Below, piece by piece: positions 54,082 through 62,272 of a stretch of 64,000 nt of DNA. The stretch comes from Aporhodopirellula sallentina SM41 (GTDB lineage Bacteria; Planctomycetota; Planctomycetia; Pirellulales; Pirellulaceae), in NCBI RefSeq assembly GCF_000346505.1, contig NZ_ANOH01000113.1:17204-81203 (forward strand). Reading direction: 5' to 3'. Below the pieces are notes generated by a model. That model was not told the DNA's origin, did no database searches, and saw nothing but the letters and a program-made list of their open reading frames with translations. The position numbers and the translations under genes were made by a program. Each line of letters begins with the position of its first letter. Position 1 is the stretch's first letter.

Positions 54082-55587
54082 ATGAGACATACCCTCAACA
54101 TGTATCGCTGGAATTTTTTACCTAGCCTAACACTCTTCGTCTCATTCAGCTTTTTGACCTTTGGCGGTGTGACTGCCGCAGTAGGCCAAGGATCTGAGCG
54201 AGCAAACCCTTGGCAAGCCTCTGCCGTCGTCAAGCCGAATGTTCTATTGATCCTCGCCGATGACATGGGCTACGCAGACATTGGTTGCCATGGCTCAACC
54301 CAAATCCCGACGCCGAACATTGATGCGCTGGCTCAAGACGGTGTTTTGTGCACTCAGGCCTATGTCTCTGGAGCCGTCTGCTCTCCATCACGCGCCGGCA
54401 TCCTTACCGGTCGGTACCAGCAACGTTTCGGCTGGGAGCATAACTTCGCGTTCAATCCACACGTCATCCCCGAATACAAAGCCGTTCCCAAGGACGAGCG
54501 GATGATCCCCCAGTACCTTAGGCCGGCAGGATATGCCACCGCCATCATTGGCAAGTGGCACCTGGGACTGCGCGATATCAAGTGGCAACACCCGTTAGGA
54601 CGAGGCTTTGACTACTATTTCGGTCGTTACGGTGGGCACGGACATTTCCCGAAAGCCGAAGACCGGAATATCTTGCGAGGATTCGATCCAGTAACTGAGA
54701 TCGAGGTGCCATACACTACCGACTGGTACACCAAGGAAGCGATTGATTTTATTGATCGGACTCCCGCTGACACACCCTGGTTTTTGTACTTATCCCATGA
54801 CACTCCGCACACACCCCTGCAAGCCAAGCAAGATGACATCGCCCGTTTTTCCCATATCAAGGACGAGAAGCGTCGTGTTTACGCGGCCATGCAACACTGT
54901 CTGGACGAAAATATTGGTCGCTTGGTAAAGCATCTCAAGGATACGGACCAGTATGACCAGACGCTCATTGTGTTTTTCAGCGATAATGGCGGCGCCGTCA
55001 CCGCGAATGCTTCATTAAACTCGCCGTTGTGGGGCATGAAAGGGATTTTGTACGAGGGCGGTATTCGAGTTCCTATGATCTTCAGTTGGCCCGATGGCTT
55101 GCCCTCGGGAGTAACATACAAGCAACCACTAATCACCTTAGACCTATTGCCCACTTTGCTATCGGCCGCCGGTATTGAGCGCACGCGTGTCGAACACACC
55201 AAACGCAAACTAGATGGCGTGAACCTTCTACCCTATCTCCGCGGTGAATTTGGTGACCGGCGTCCACATCAAACCATGTACTGGCGCATCGCGCAGAAAG
55301 GCGCGGCTGTTCGAGATGGTGACCTCAAGCTCATCCGTACTCCATTCAAGCTCCCAATGCTGTTTGATCTAGGCTCCGACGTCAGTGAGCAGTCCGATTT
55401 AGCATCCCAGCAACCAGACAAAGTTGACGAACTGATGCGAAAACTCAACGACTGGGAACTGACCCTTGACGCCACGCCGGTTATCTTGGAGAGCGTTAAG
55501 TGGCAACGGGATAGTCGTAAAAAATACGAAGCTCCCTACGAGACTGACCAACCTATCCGATCGACGGTCGAAGTATCCCAACGCTGA
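54082..55587 (+). CDS. Sulfatase, formylglycine type
   Basis: A 501-residue S1 sulfatase with signal peptide (FLPSLTLFVSFSFLTFGGV), metal motif LADDMGYADIGCHGS, maturation motif VCSPSR with Cys100, IGKWHLGLRD, LSHDTPHTPLQAKQ, FFSDNGGAVTANASLNSP, and YEGGIRVPMIFSWP. The C-terminal DGDLKLIRTPFK and the final alignment with family members are complete. All catalytic landmarks are present. It follows DUF1559 pair 3 and the ECF/FecR genes after an IS remnant. The substrate is unknown. Confidence 0.94.
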   Translation: MRHTLNMYRWNFLPSLTLFVSFSFLTFGGVTAAVGQGSERANPWQASAVVKPNVLLILADDMGYADIGCHGSTQIPTPNIDALAQDGVLCTQAYVSGAVCSPSRAGILTGRYQQRFGWEHNFAFNPHVIPEYKAVPKDERMIPQYLRPAGYATAIIGKWHLGLRDIKWQHPLGRGFDYYFGRYGGHGHFPKAEDRNILRGFDPVTEIEVPYTTDWYTKEAIDFIDRTPADTPWFLYLSHDTPHTPLQAKQDDIARFSHIKDEKRRVYAAMQHCLDENIGRLVKHLKDTDQYDQTLIVFFSDNGGAVTANASLNSPLWGMKGILYEGGIRVPMIFSWPDGLPSGVTYKQPLITLDLLPTLLSAAGIERTRVEHTKRKLDGVNLLPYLRGEFGDRRPHQTMYWRIAQKGAAVRDGDLKLIRTPFKLPMLFDLGSDVSEQSDLASQQPDKVDELMRKLNDWELTLDATPVILESVKWQRDSRKKYEAPYETDQPIRSTVEVSQR

Positions 55588-55889
55588 GTTCTGTTTTGAT
55601 TCCGCGTGCTGCCATTGGCCACCGCGTCCGAACGCTACGGGAGGTGCGTTGGTTTCAAATAGCCCCAGGGAACGCATTTTTACAGGCGATGTGTCGATAC
55701 GCCAGTCCCAAATGCTTGAAGTATACTGACATGGAACAAGTACGAAGGTAGTCTACGAAAGAGCCCACCGTACTTTTCGAAGACGCCAGAGATGCGTTGC
55801 GCGCTGAGGATGTCAACAAACGGCAGTGCTGGCGCTGTCAAAAATTTGCTGACAGCTTGCCTAAAAATGAAATTGCCTCGGTCAGAAAA

Positions 55890-55933
55890 CCCTCCCTGGT
55901 TTCACTGATTTGGCAAGCAGTAACCAGGGAGGG
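55890..55933. repeat. Strong intergenic hairpin
   Basis: CCCTCCCTGGTT and AACCAGGGAGGG are perfect 12-bp inverted arms with a 20-base loop. Inside the loop ACTG and CAGT extend the pairing by 4 bp after a 2-base bulge. No T-run follows, so simple termination is unlikely. It may be a dispersed repeat or a structured RNA. Confidence 0.6.
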
Positions 55934-56588
55934 CTTCAAACAATGTGAGACGTGGGAGGGTATCACTACAAGACAGATCGTCCTGCGTCGGCAATTTTAA
56001 GCGAAATAGCCGACCTGCAGAAAGACATCATATGCGTCGATGCAAAATCGGGTGCAAATGACTGTGCCATTCGTCCGTGGCACCGTCTTTCTGGATAATA
56101 GGATCGAATTGCGGTTTCGGTGCTGTAAGTCACCCCAGTTCGCCCATGTCCTTCTATGTGTGTTGCGTGGGGAAACCCGGCATATCACCTTGGATATGGT
56201 CCTGAATCATTGTGTTCTTGCTTTCGAGACTCCCGTCGGTCTGGCGCCGTGATCTGCGTCCGCAAGCGAATAAATTCGCAAGTGAAGATGGACGGAGGCG
56301 ATGCTCAGGAATGGAAGAAAAGCTCCAACCGAGGAAATTCAAAATTCGAATGTACAGACTTCCAGAAATGAAACGTATATTCGATGGCCATTCGTTTTGC
56401 GAATGCCTCAAGCCACTCTAGTTCCGTACAGCAAGTTTGCATGAAGCGATGTTTTTTTTGGAACTTGCGAACGCCATTTTTATTGGTCGACGTGATTGTT
56501 TCTGGTCAACCGACGCCGGTTACAGATAGCGTCGTAGGTAGCCGGAGAAATCAGTGCGTCGAAGCAATCGCTATTGTTTAAGATTTCC

Positions 56589-56609
56589 GATCGCATACGC
56601 GATCTTTTT
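56589..56609 (+). terminator. Terminator-like hairpin in the leader of DUF1559 gene 4
   Basis: GATCGC, loop ATAC, GCGATC, then five T. It ends 21 bases before the ATG at 56631. If the promoter is upstream this would be an attenuator; if it only ends upstream transcripts, the gene's own promoter must fit into a very small space. Confidence 0.5.
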
Positions 56610-56630
56610 ACTTCGACTTAGGTTTAAGAA

Positions 56631-57800
56631 ATGATTAGAGAAAAAAAGAGGAGCCACGCGTTCACATTGGTTGAGCTGTTGGTGGTAATTGCAATTATCG
56701 GAGTTTTGATAGGACTGTTGTTGCCCGCCGTTCAAGCGGCCCGCGAGGCCGCACGTCGGATGTCATGTTCAAACAACATGAAGCAGTTCGGTCTGGCAAT
56801 GCACAACTACCATAGCGCCTACCAACAACTGCCGCGGCAATGTGGTGGTTCAGACAGTGCCTCGGCAACTACTAGTAATATCCAACGGCTAAGCGTGCAT
56901 GTCGGTTTGTTGCCGTTTTTCGAGCAACAAGCAGTCTGGGAAAAGATCTCTAACCCTTATGATGATGGCACCAATACATTCCAGGCAATGGGGCCGGCTC
57001 CTTGGGTGACTCTTTATGAGCCATGGAGAACACAGATTCCCGGGCTGCTGTGCCCATCGGACGTTGCGCCTCTCGGTGCAGGTGGTACGGGCAATACAAA
57101 TTACGGATATAGCGTTGGCGACTCTACCTGGAACAGCAACAACGCCGTTGACGCCGCCGGTGCCCCACTCAACACTGGTCAACACCGCGGTTTCTTCCAG
57201 CATCGCACCACCACAAAGTTTCGCGACATTCTAGATGGACTAAGCAACACGATTGCAATGGGCGAGATCGGGCGTTCTCGAGGAGCGAGAGAACTGATCG
57301 GAGATGCCTTTTATGTGACGGGAAATGCGGCAGCTCAAGAGGTCGTTCGCAACAGCCCGAAACAGGAAGGATGGCTGGAAGTCATCGAACCAGCTCGGCC
57401 TCAGTTTTATGACCCAGGGGTCCTGCTATGCGTTGATAGTAGCGGTGCTAAGGATCGCTCGCGGGGAAACGTGTGGGGAGATGGACTCGGCTTGTTTACG
57501 CAAGTTTGCACTGTCTTCCCTCCCAATGCACCGAGTTTTCAGCGTGAAGGTGGGGTTGCAACTGGTAAAGGTGGGATTTTCACAATGGGTAGTCGCCATC
57601 AAGGCGGATGCCATGTCGTCATGGGCGATGGTTCCGTCAGGTTCGTGACCGACAGCATCGAATCGGGAGATCTCAGTATCGGTTTTGTTGGCACCACAGC
57701 GCCCGGGGCACCACCAGCAGGATCCGCAAGCCCCTATGGACTGTGGGGAGCTCTCGGCACCAGGGGTGGGAAAGAACCACGATCGATCGATGAGCTTTAG
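56631..57800 (+). CDS. DUF1559 prepilin-like protein 4
   Basis: A 389-residue DUF1559 protein. Leader MIREKKRSHA, then [47 protein letters not shown]. It groups with copy 5 rather than 1-3: [41 protein letters not shown] and [17 protein letters not shown]. Tail YGLWGALGTRGGKEP. No obvious Shine-Dalgarno precedes the ATG; a terminator-like hairpin does. The lipoprotein gene follows 161 bases later. Confidence 0.95.
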   Translation: MIREKKRSHAFTLVELLVVIAIIGVLIGLLLPAVQAAREAARRMSCSNNMKQFGLAMHNYHSAYQQLPRQCGGSDSASATTSNIQRLSVHVGLLPFFEQQAVWEKISNPYDDGTNTFQAMGPAPWVTLYEPWRTQIPGLLCPSDVAPLGAGGTGNTNYGYSVGDSTWNSNNAVDAAGAPLNTGQHRGFFQHRTTTKFRDILDGLSNTIAMGEIGRSRGARELIGDAFYVTGNAAAQEVVRNSPKQEGWLEVIEPARPQFYDPGVLLCVDSSGAKDRSRGNVWGDGLGLFTQVCTVFPPNAPSFQREGGVATGKGGIFTMGSRHQGGCHVVMGDGSVRFVTDSIESGDLSIGFVGTTAPGAPPAGSASPYGLWGALGTRGGKEPRSIDEL

Positions 57801-57879
57801 CCAAGCCAATCGATCTTGGTTTTCCCTTGTCGGCATCTCGATTCATGTCCGATTCCCGTTGCGAAGCGACAAAGCCATG

Positions 57880-57920
57880 AAGCAGCAGGTGGTTGCCATA
57901 ATGCTCCCCTGCTGTTGCTT
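57880..57920 (+). terminator. Bulged hairpin between DUF1559 gene 4 and its lipoprotein
   Basis: AAGCAGCAGG (57880-57889) pairs with CCTGCT and GCTT (57908-57913, 57917-57920), with a 3-base bulge. A smaller CCAAG/CTTGG hairpin followed by TTTT lies at 57801-57823, directly after the DUF1559 stop, and may be the actual terminator. Confidence 0.35.
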
Positions 57921-57961
57921 TCCGTGCTCTTGCAAATCGCCTCATATGTTACAAATTGACC

Positions 57962-58135
57962 ATGAAAACTAATCTATTTCTAATAGCGGTCTGCCTCATA
58001 GTTAGCGTGGAGCTGGGCTGTACCCCCTCTTCTGAACCTGCGGTTTTGGACGCTCCTCAATTGACTATCGAAGATTTTGAGAAGCGTGCTGCCGAAGAAC
58101 TCGCTGAACAGAAACGCATCGAAGACATGCAGTAG
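57962..58135 (+). CDS. Small DUF1559-associated lipoprotein 4
   Basis: A 57-residue lipoprotein: signal MKTNLFLIAVCLIVSVELGC with lipid Cys20, then TPSSEPAVLDAPQLTI and a charged helix (EDFEKRAAEELAEQKR, IEDMQ). It resembles lipoprotein 5 (MKT...GC.P.SE..VL..P followed by a Glu/Ala helix with ED near the end), just as DUF1559 proteins 4 and 5 resemble each other. This parallel relationship suggests that the pairs are inherited as units. The downstream IS element starts 37 bases after its stop. Confidence 0.85.
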   Translation: MKTNLFLIAVCLIVSVELGCTPSSEPAVLDAPQLTIEDFEKRAAEELAEQKRIEDMQ

Positions 58136-58172
58136 TGCCAAGCGGCACGGAAACTATAATTTCTAGTACTAG

Positions 58173-59575
58173 CAGGCTGCTGAAAAAGTCGGGTGGTTTG
58201 TTATCCTATTGGGATCACTGTTCTCAAGGAGCGATCTGATGCGTGGCCGGCCCGGTCCTCCGACTCAGTTGTTGTATTCCATCGATATTGAATCGCGAAT
58301 TCGGCCCCACCATCCGCTGCGGCCTTTGAAAAAACGAGTCGATGCGATTCTTTGTTCAATGGACGAACTCTTTGAGCAGGCTTTCCACCGCGACGGCCGA
58401 CCCGGTGTGCCGCCGGAGCGACTTCTTAAAGCCATGTTGCTTATGGCGCTCTACTCGGTCCGCAGTGAACGCCAATTGTGTGAAAGAATCCGCACGGACC
58501 TGCTTTTTCGGTGGATCCTCGACATGTCGCCCGAGGAAGATGCCTTCGATCCGACTGTCTTCACTCACAACCGTCCTCGCATGGATCAGTTTGGTATCAC
58601 GGGGGCGTTCTTTGATGCCGTTTTGGCCCAAGCCATCGGTGCAGGCCTGTGCAGTGATGATCACTTCAGTGTCGATGGAACAATCATTGAGAGCTACGCA
58701 TCAATGAAGAGCTTTCGCCCCAGGGACGAGTCGCCGGACGATTCCTCCGGTGACTCCAACTCGTTCAAGCCACGCAATCCCGATGTCGACTTCCACGGTG
58801 AGAAACGAAGCAACAAGACCCTTTCTTCGCGCACCGATCCCGAGGCCAAGCTTTACCGCAAAGGTCTCGGCAAGCCATCTCAGTTGGCGCACTTGGGTCA
58901 TGTGCTTAGTGAGAATCGCAATGGTTTGATTGTGGAAACTTGTGTCACCGAAGCGAGTGGAACAGCCGAGCGAGATGCTGCGATGGAGATGGTTGCCGAC
59001 TACAAACGCAAACAGGGACGCGTCCCGAAAACGGTTGGAGCCGATGCTGGCTACGATGCCGGAGAGTTCTTGATTCGTTTAGAGAAGGAGGGGATCACGC
59101 CGCATGTGGCGATGACTTCCAAGGAACCTGCCGATGCGAAAAAAGCCCGCGCCGATCGTAAGTCTTTGATCGAGGCACGCTTGCGGATGCAGGCTCGTCA
59201 ACAGACGGTCGAGTATGAGGTGAGCCAACGAGTTCGTAAACGCGTCGAAGAGTGTTTTGGCTGGACCAAGGCAATTGCTGGTCTTGGGCGGAGTCGATGG
59301 GTTGGTCGCTGGAAGTTAAAGCAGTACTTCGATGTGGCGGCTTCGGCATACAACTTACTGCGACTAACCAAACTCCAACCGAGTTGATACGCCTGGAGTT
59401 GAGGAAACCGTCCAGGAGGACGGCAAACATGGACTGCACTAGCAGTCACAAGACTGATTAAGCATCCAAGCGGTCGAGCGAGGATGCTTGCCTGTACTTT
59501 CCAGAGTCGAGATTTAAAAAAATTTCGCCCTGGAGAGACCGATCACGACCATAACGTGCTTTTTTCAGCAGCCTG
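58173..59575 (+). mobile_element. Complete insertion sequence, IS5-like, with CTAG target duplication
   Basis: 1403 bp bounded by inverted ends CAGGCTGCTGAAAAA (left, 58173) and TTTTTCAGCAGCCTG (right, ending 59575), 15 bp identical. CTAG at 58169-58172 and 59576-59579 flanks it and fits the 4-bp duplication known for parts of the IS5 family. It carries one intact transposase gene. The 188-base tail holds a hairpin (AAGCATCC/GGATGCTT, 59460-59489). Clean ends and an intact gene point to recent insertion. Confidence 0.85.
58239..59387 (+). CDS. IS5/IS1182-like DDE transposase
   Basis: A 382-residue transposase. ATG 58239 has AAGGAG 8 bases upstream and begins MRGRPGPPTQLLYSIDIESR. N-terminal DNA-binding region (HPLRPLKKRVDAIL, then PPERLLKAMLLMALYSVRSE with the DUF772-type fold). 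DDE residues are visible: Asp in FSVDGTIIESYASMKSF, Asp in VGADAGYDAGEF and Glu in RVEECFGWTKAIAGLGRSR. An insertion rich in Asp/Ser/Lys lies after the first Asp. No frameshift is seen, so the element may be active. It separates DUF1559 pair 4 from the sulfatase at 60154. Confidence 0.92.
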   Translation: MRGRPGPPTQLLYSIDIESRIRPHHPLRPLKKRVDAILCSMDELFEQAFHRDGRPGVPPERLLKAMLLMALYSVRSERQLCERIRTDLLFRWILDMSPEEDAFDPTVFTHNRPRMDQFGITGAFFDAVLAQAIGAGLCSDDHFSVDGTIIESYASMKSFRPRDESPDDSSGDSNSFKPRNPDVDFHGEKRSNKTLSSRTDPEAKLYRKGLGKPSQLAHLGHVLSENRNGLIVETCVTEASGTAERDAAMEMVADYKRKQGRVPKTVGADAGYDAGEFLIRLEKEGITPHVAMTSKEPADAKKARADRKSLIEARLRMQARQQTVEYEVSQRVRKRVEECFGWTKAIAGLGRSRWVGRWKLKQYFDVAASAYNLLRLTKLQPS

Positions 59576-59579
59576 CTAG

Positions 59580-59869
59580 GCCATCGACCAAACGCCGTGG
59601 TGATCTTGGACAACGAGTCCTCTTACACCAGCGGAGTTTTAAGGGCATCGGAAGAATGTTGGGGCGAGCGAGGCTTGCCCGTCTACAACCTTCCATCCTG
59701 CAGCTCAGGACTCAACGCGATCGAACGATTGTGGAAAAGGCTCAAGCACCAACTGATGCCCGCTTATGATTGGGAACGGTTCACTACTCTGCTGAACACT
59801 CTAACATCGAAGCTCTCAGAACTCGGTGAAGTGACCTATATGCCGTCGCTTCATCGTTACGCCGAATAA
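59580..59869 (+). pseudogene. IS630-family transposase remnant (C-terminal fragment)
   Basis: Reads LGHRPNAVVILDNESSYTSG, GLPVYNLPSCSSGLNAIERL and WKRLKHQLMP, ending with a stop at 59869. This is the last part of a DDE_3 transposase (VLDN...H, LP.YSP.LN.IE..W..LK). The last catalytic Glu is kept but the two Asp-containing upstream regions are mostly missing. It begins immediately after the target duplication of the IS5-like element; the left flank of that element shows no matching IS630 sequence. Confidence 0.7.
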
Positions 59870-60153
59870 CTCCTGTTCGTGTGCTTACAGCTTCCTTAGG
59901 CAGCGAAATACCGGAGACGAGTGTTTGCACCGCGCAGCGACTGGCTAATGCAAATTCCTGCGAAATGTGTCGAGAATCGCGAGCCGGATTCGTTTCAAGT
60001 ACAGTGCGTCCAGTTAAGAGGAAGGATTTTCCTTCGATATAGCCTGAGGTTGACTTACTCGGTTAGACCAATGTGCCTCTTTACCAAAACACGTTCGCTC
60101 TAAATAAGCAATTGCCTTCTGAGAATACTGCCCCCGCAACGAGCACAGCCTTC

Positions 60154-61800
60154 ATGTGGAATCAACTTCGATGTCGTTTGAATATCGTGGCAACGGCTTC
60201 GTTTTTAGCAACATTTCTGGTCGCCTGTGCTGCTGAGTCTGCGGAACCGCCGAACGTATTGGTCGTGCTTTTTGATGATTTGGGCTACAGTGATCTGGGG
60301 TGCTACGGTGGCGAGATTCCGACGCCCAATATTGATGGCCTGAGTCGTGGAGGACTGCGGTTCACTCGGATGACCACCTCAGCTCGCTGTTGTCCCAGTC
60401 GTGCTGCGTTGCTCACCGGGCTTCACCCCGGGCAAGCGGGGATTCCAAATTTTGGTGGCCAGCTTGTCGACAATTGTGCGACCCTGGCCGAGGTCCTCAA
60501 AGCGAACGGTTACTCGACTTACGCGGTCGGAAAATGGCATGTGGGGCACACACCGGTCGAGCGAGGTTTCGATGAATACTACGGGTTTCCAGCGGGGCAT
60601 TCGCGGGACCAGTGGAGGCCCAATGCCTACGTTCGGTTGCCTCGTGACCGCGAGCCAGAGATCAAAGTTGCCGAAAATGAGTTCTATGCTACTGACGTGT
60701 TTACGGAATATGCATTGGAGTTCCTGGATCAAGCGGAGGCCAAGCAGAAGCCTTGGTTTATGTACCTGGCGCACTCGTCCCCCCATTTCCCCTTGCAGGC
60801 GCCTATCGAGTCTACACGTTCGTTCGTATCGACTTACCGGCAGGGTTGGGACAAGCTTCGAGCGGATCGTTTTATGAAGATGAAGCAAATTGGTCTGATT
60901 CAGGACCATCGTTGGAAGTTGACTGAACGATCATTGGTTCCGGTCGAAAGTAGGAACGCGATCGCAAATGGGTATTCCGGCAAGCCCAATCCAGCGTGGG
61001 ATGAATTGTCTTCTGACTTGCAGGAGGATCTCGCGCACCGCATGGCAATCTACGCCGCGATGGTGAAGCATGTCGACGTTGGCGTGGGCCGAATCATTGA
61101 CAGGCTCAATGTTTCTGGTCAGCTTGAGAATACCCTTGTGCTGATCCTGTCAGACAACGGTGCGTGTTATGAATGGGGGCCACTCGGATTTGACGACGCA
61201 TCACGCAAAGGTATTACCCATCTCTATCGCGGCGAACGGCTCAAGCAGATTGGTTTGGCCGGCACCTATATCTCAGTAGGGTCTGCTTGGGCCAATCTAT
61301 CCAACACGCCGCACCGTTTATACAAGCACTTCACACATGAAGGTGGGATACTCTCTCCCATGGTGGTGCACTGGCCCGCTGGGATTCAAGAACCGGGCCG
61401 TTGGGTCCGCGATTCGGCGCACTTAATTGATGTGATGAGTACGGTAGTAGATGTCACGGGGGCGAGTTATCCAACCATGATTCGCAATGCCGAAGTTCAA
61501 CCCATGGAAGGCGTTAGCCTTGCTTCGCTCTTTACGCCAGGCAACTCGTTGGCCGAGCGAACACTCTGCTATCAACACAGCGGCGCTCGGGCAATCCAGA
61601 GCGGCGACTGGAAACTGGTGTTGGGCAAACGGTTTCCGACGACGCCAAAATGGGAGCTTTACAACATCAAAGATGATCCATGCGAGACAGTCGATCTAGC
61701 ACCTCAGAATCCCGAGCGTGTCGCGATCATGACCAAGCAGTGGGAAGCATGGGCAAAACGCACAACCGCGCTTGCCCCTGGCAACAAGCCTAAGGGCTAG
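60154..61800 (+). CDS. Arylsulfatase A-like sulfatase
   Basis: A 548-residue S1 sulfatase from ATG 60154; a GTG at 60073 would add 27 residues without signal features. Signal helix (NIVATASFLATFLVACAAES), metal motif FDDLGYSDLGCYGGE, maturation motif CCPSR with Cys79, AVGKWHVGHTP, LAHSSPHFPLQAP, and LILSDNGACYEWGPLGFDDA. The region ASNTPHRLYKHFTHEGGIL-like segment and QSGDWKLVLGKRFP are typical of the CCP(S/T)R group that also includes 8988 and 44079. Catalytic residues look complete. It follows the IS insertion downstream of DUF1559 pair 4. Confidence 0.93.
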   Translation: MWNQLRCRLNIVATASFLATFLVACAAESAEPPNVLVVLFDDLGYSDLGCYGGEIPTPNIDGLSRGGLRFTRMTTSARCCPSRAALLTGLHPGQAGIPNFGGQLVDNCATLAEVLKANGYSTYAVGKWHVGHTPVERGFDEYYGFPAGHSRDQWRPNAYVRLPRDREPEIKVAENEFYATDVFTEYALEFLDQAEAKQKPWFMYLAHSSPHFPLQAPIESTRSFVSTYRQGWDKLRADRFMKMKQIGLIQDHRWKLTERSLVPVESRNAIANGYSGKPNPAWDELSSDLQEDLAHRMAIYAAMVKHVDVGVGRIIDRLNVSGQLENTLVLILSDNGACYEWGPLGFDDASRKGITHLYRGERLKQIGLAGTYISVGSAWANLSNTPHRLYKHFTHEGGILSPMVVHWPAGIQEPGRWVRDSAHLIDVMSTVVDVTGASYPTMIRNAEVQPMEGVSLASLFTPGNSLAERTLCYQHSGARAIQSGDWKLVLGKRFPTTPKWELYNIKDDPCETVDLAPQNPERVAIMTKQWEAWAKRTTALAPGNKPKG

Positions 61801-61954
61801 ATCGCATCAACCGAGTGCCATGGATTAGGCCACATCGAAGCAGGAGAATGAATCGATTGGCAACAACTAACTGCGGACTACTCGCAATTGCACGGCGGAT
61901 TTGCAAGCAAGCAGGGTCCCGCCGGTTCGAGCGACTTCGTGTGGTCAAGCTTTT

Positions 61955-62272
61955 TGCTGAAATTCTGGATTGCGTGTCGAGGCTGCTCAATGGCAGTCGT
62001 ATGTACTCACTAGTGGGCGCTTGTTGTTGCGTATGAACATGCGGGGTAATTGTCCTGGCGTGAGGCTGACAGTAAATCATCATCGGTAGTTCGAGTGCAG
62101 AAAGTGCATGCTCTATGGTGCAAGCCTGGGGGGCTTTTCCGTTCGTTTATCGCCGATCTGCACTCGCGAACCCTTCAGTGAACTACGGCGGGCATATCGT
62201 ACTCCAGGTCGACGTGCCCTCTTGTCTTTAGTAGGTGTCGTTTTAGTTTCTATTCTTAGTATGGAGAGAGTT
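61955..62272 (+). promoter_or_regulatory. Conserved long leader of DUF1559 gene 5
   Basis: Aligns with 35880-36196. Block 1 at 61955: TGCTGAAATTCTGGATTG then TGTCGAG. Block 2 at 62048: AATTGTCCTGGCGTGA. The spacing of the blocks to each other and to the ATG matches the other leader within a few bases. A T-rich stretch TTTTCCGTTCGTTTATCGCC lies near 62137. The leader ends in GGAGAGAG before ATG 62273. Differences are scattered and not at codon third positions, so a regulatory or structural RNA role is more likely than a coding one. Confidence 0.6.

Larger units (their letters stand above)
55588..56630 (+). other. Long intergenic region before DUF1559 gene 4
   Basis: 1043 bases without a convincing gene. 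It contains a possible weak terminator for the upstream sulfatase (TGCGTT ... AACGCA then TTTTT, 55645-55681), a strong hairpin at 55890-55933, a small inverted repeat CATATC/GATATG near 56180, and a terminator-like hairpin at 56589-56609. Unlike the leaders of DUF1559 genes 2 and 5, it shows no similarity to them that I can see. Confidence 0.5.
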
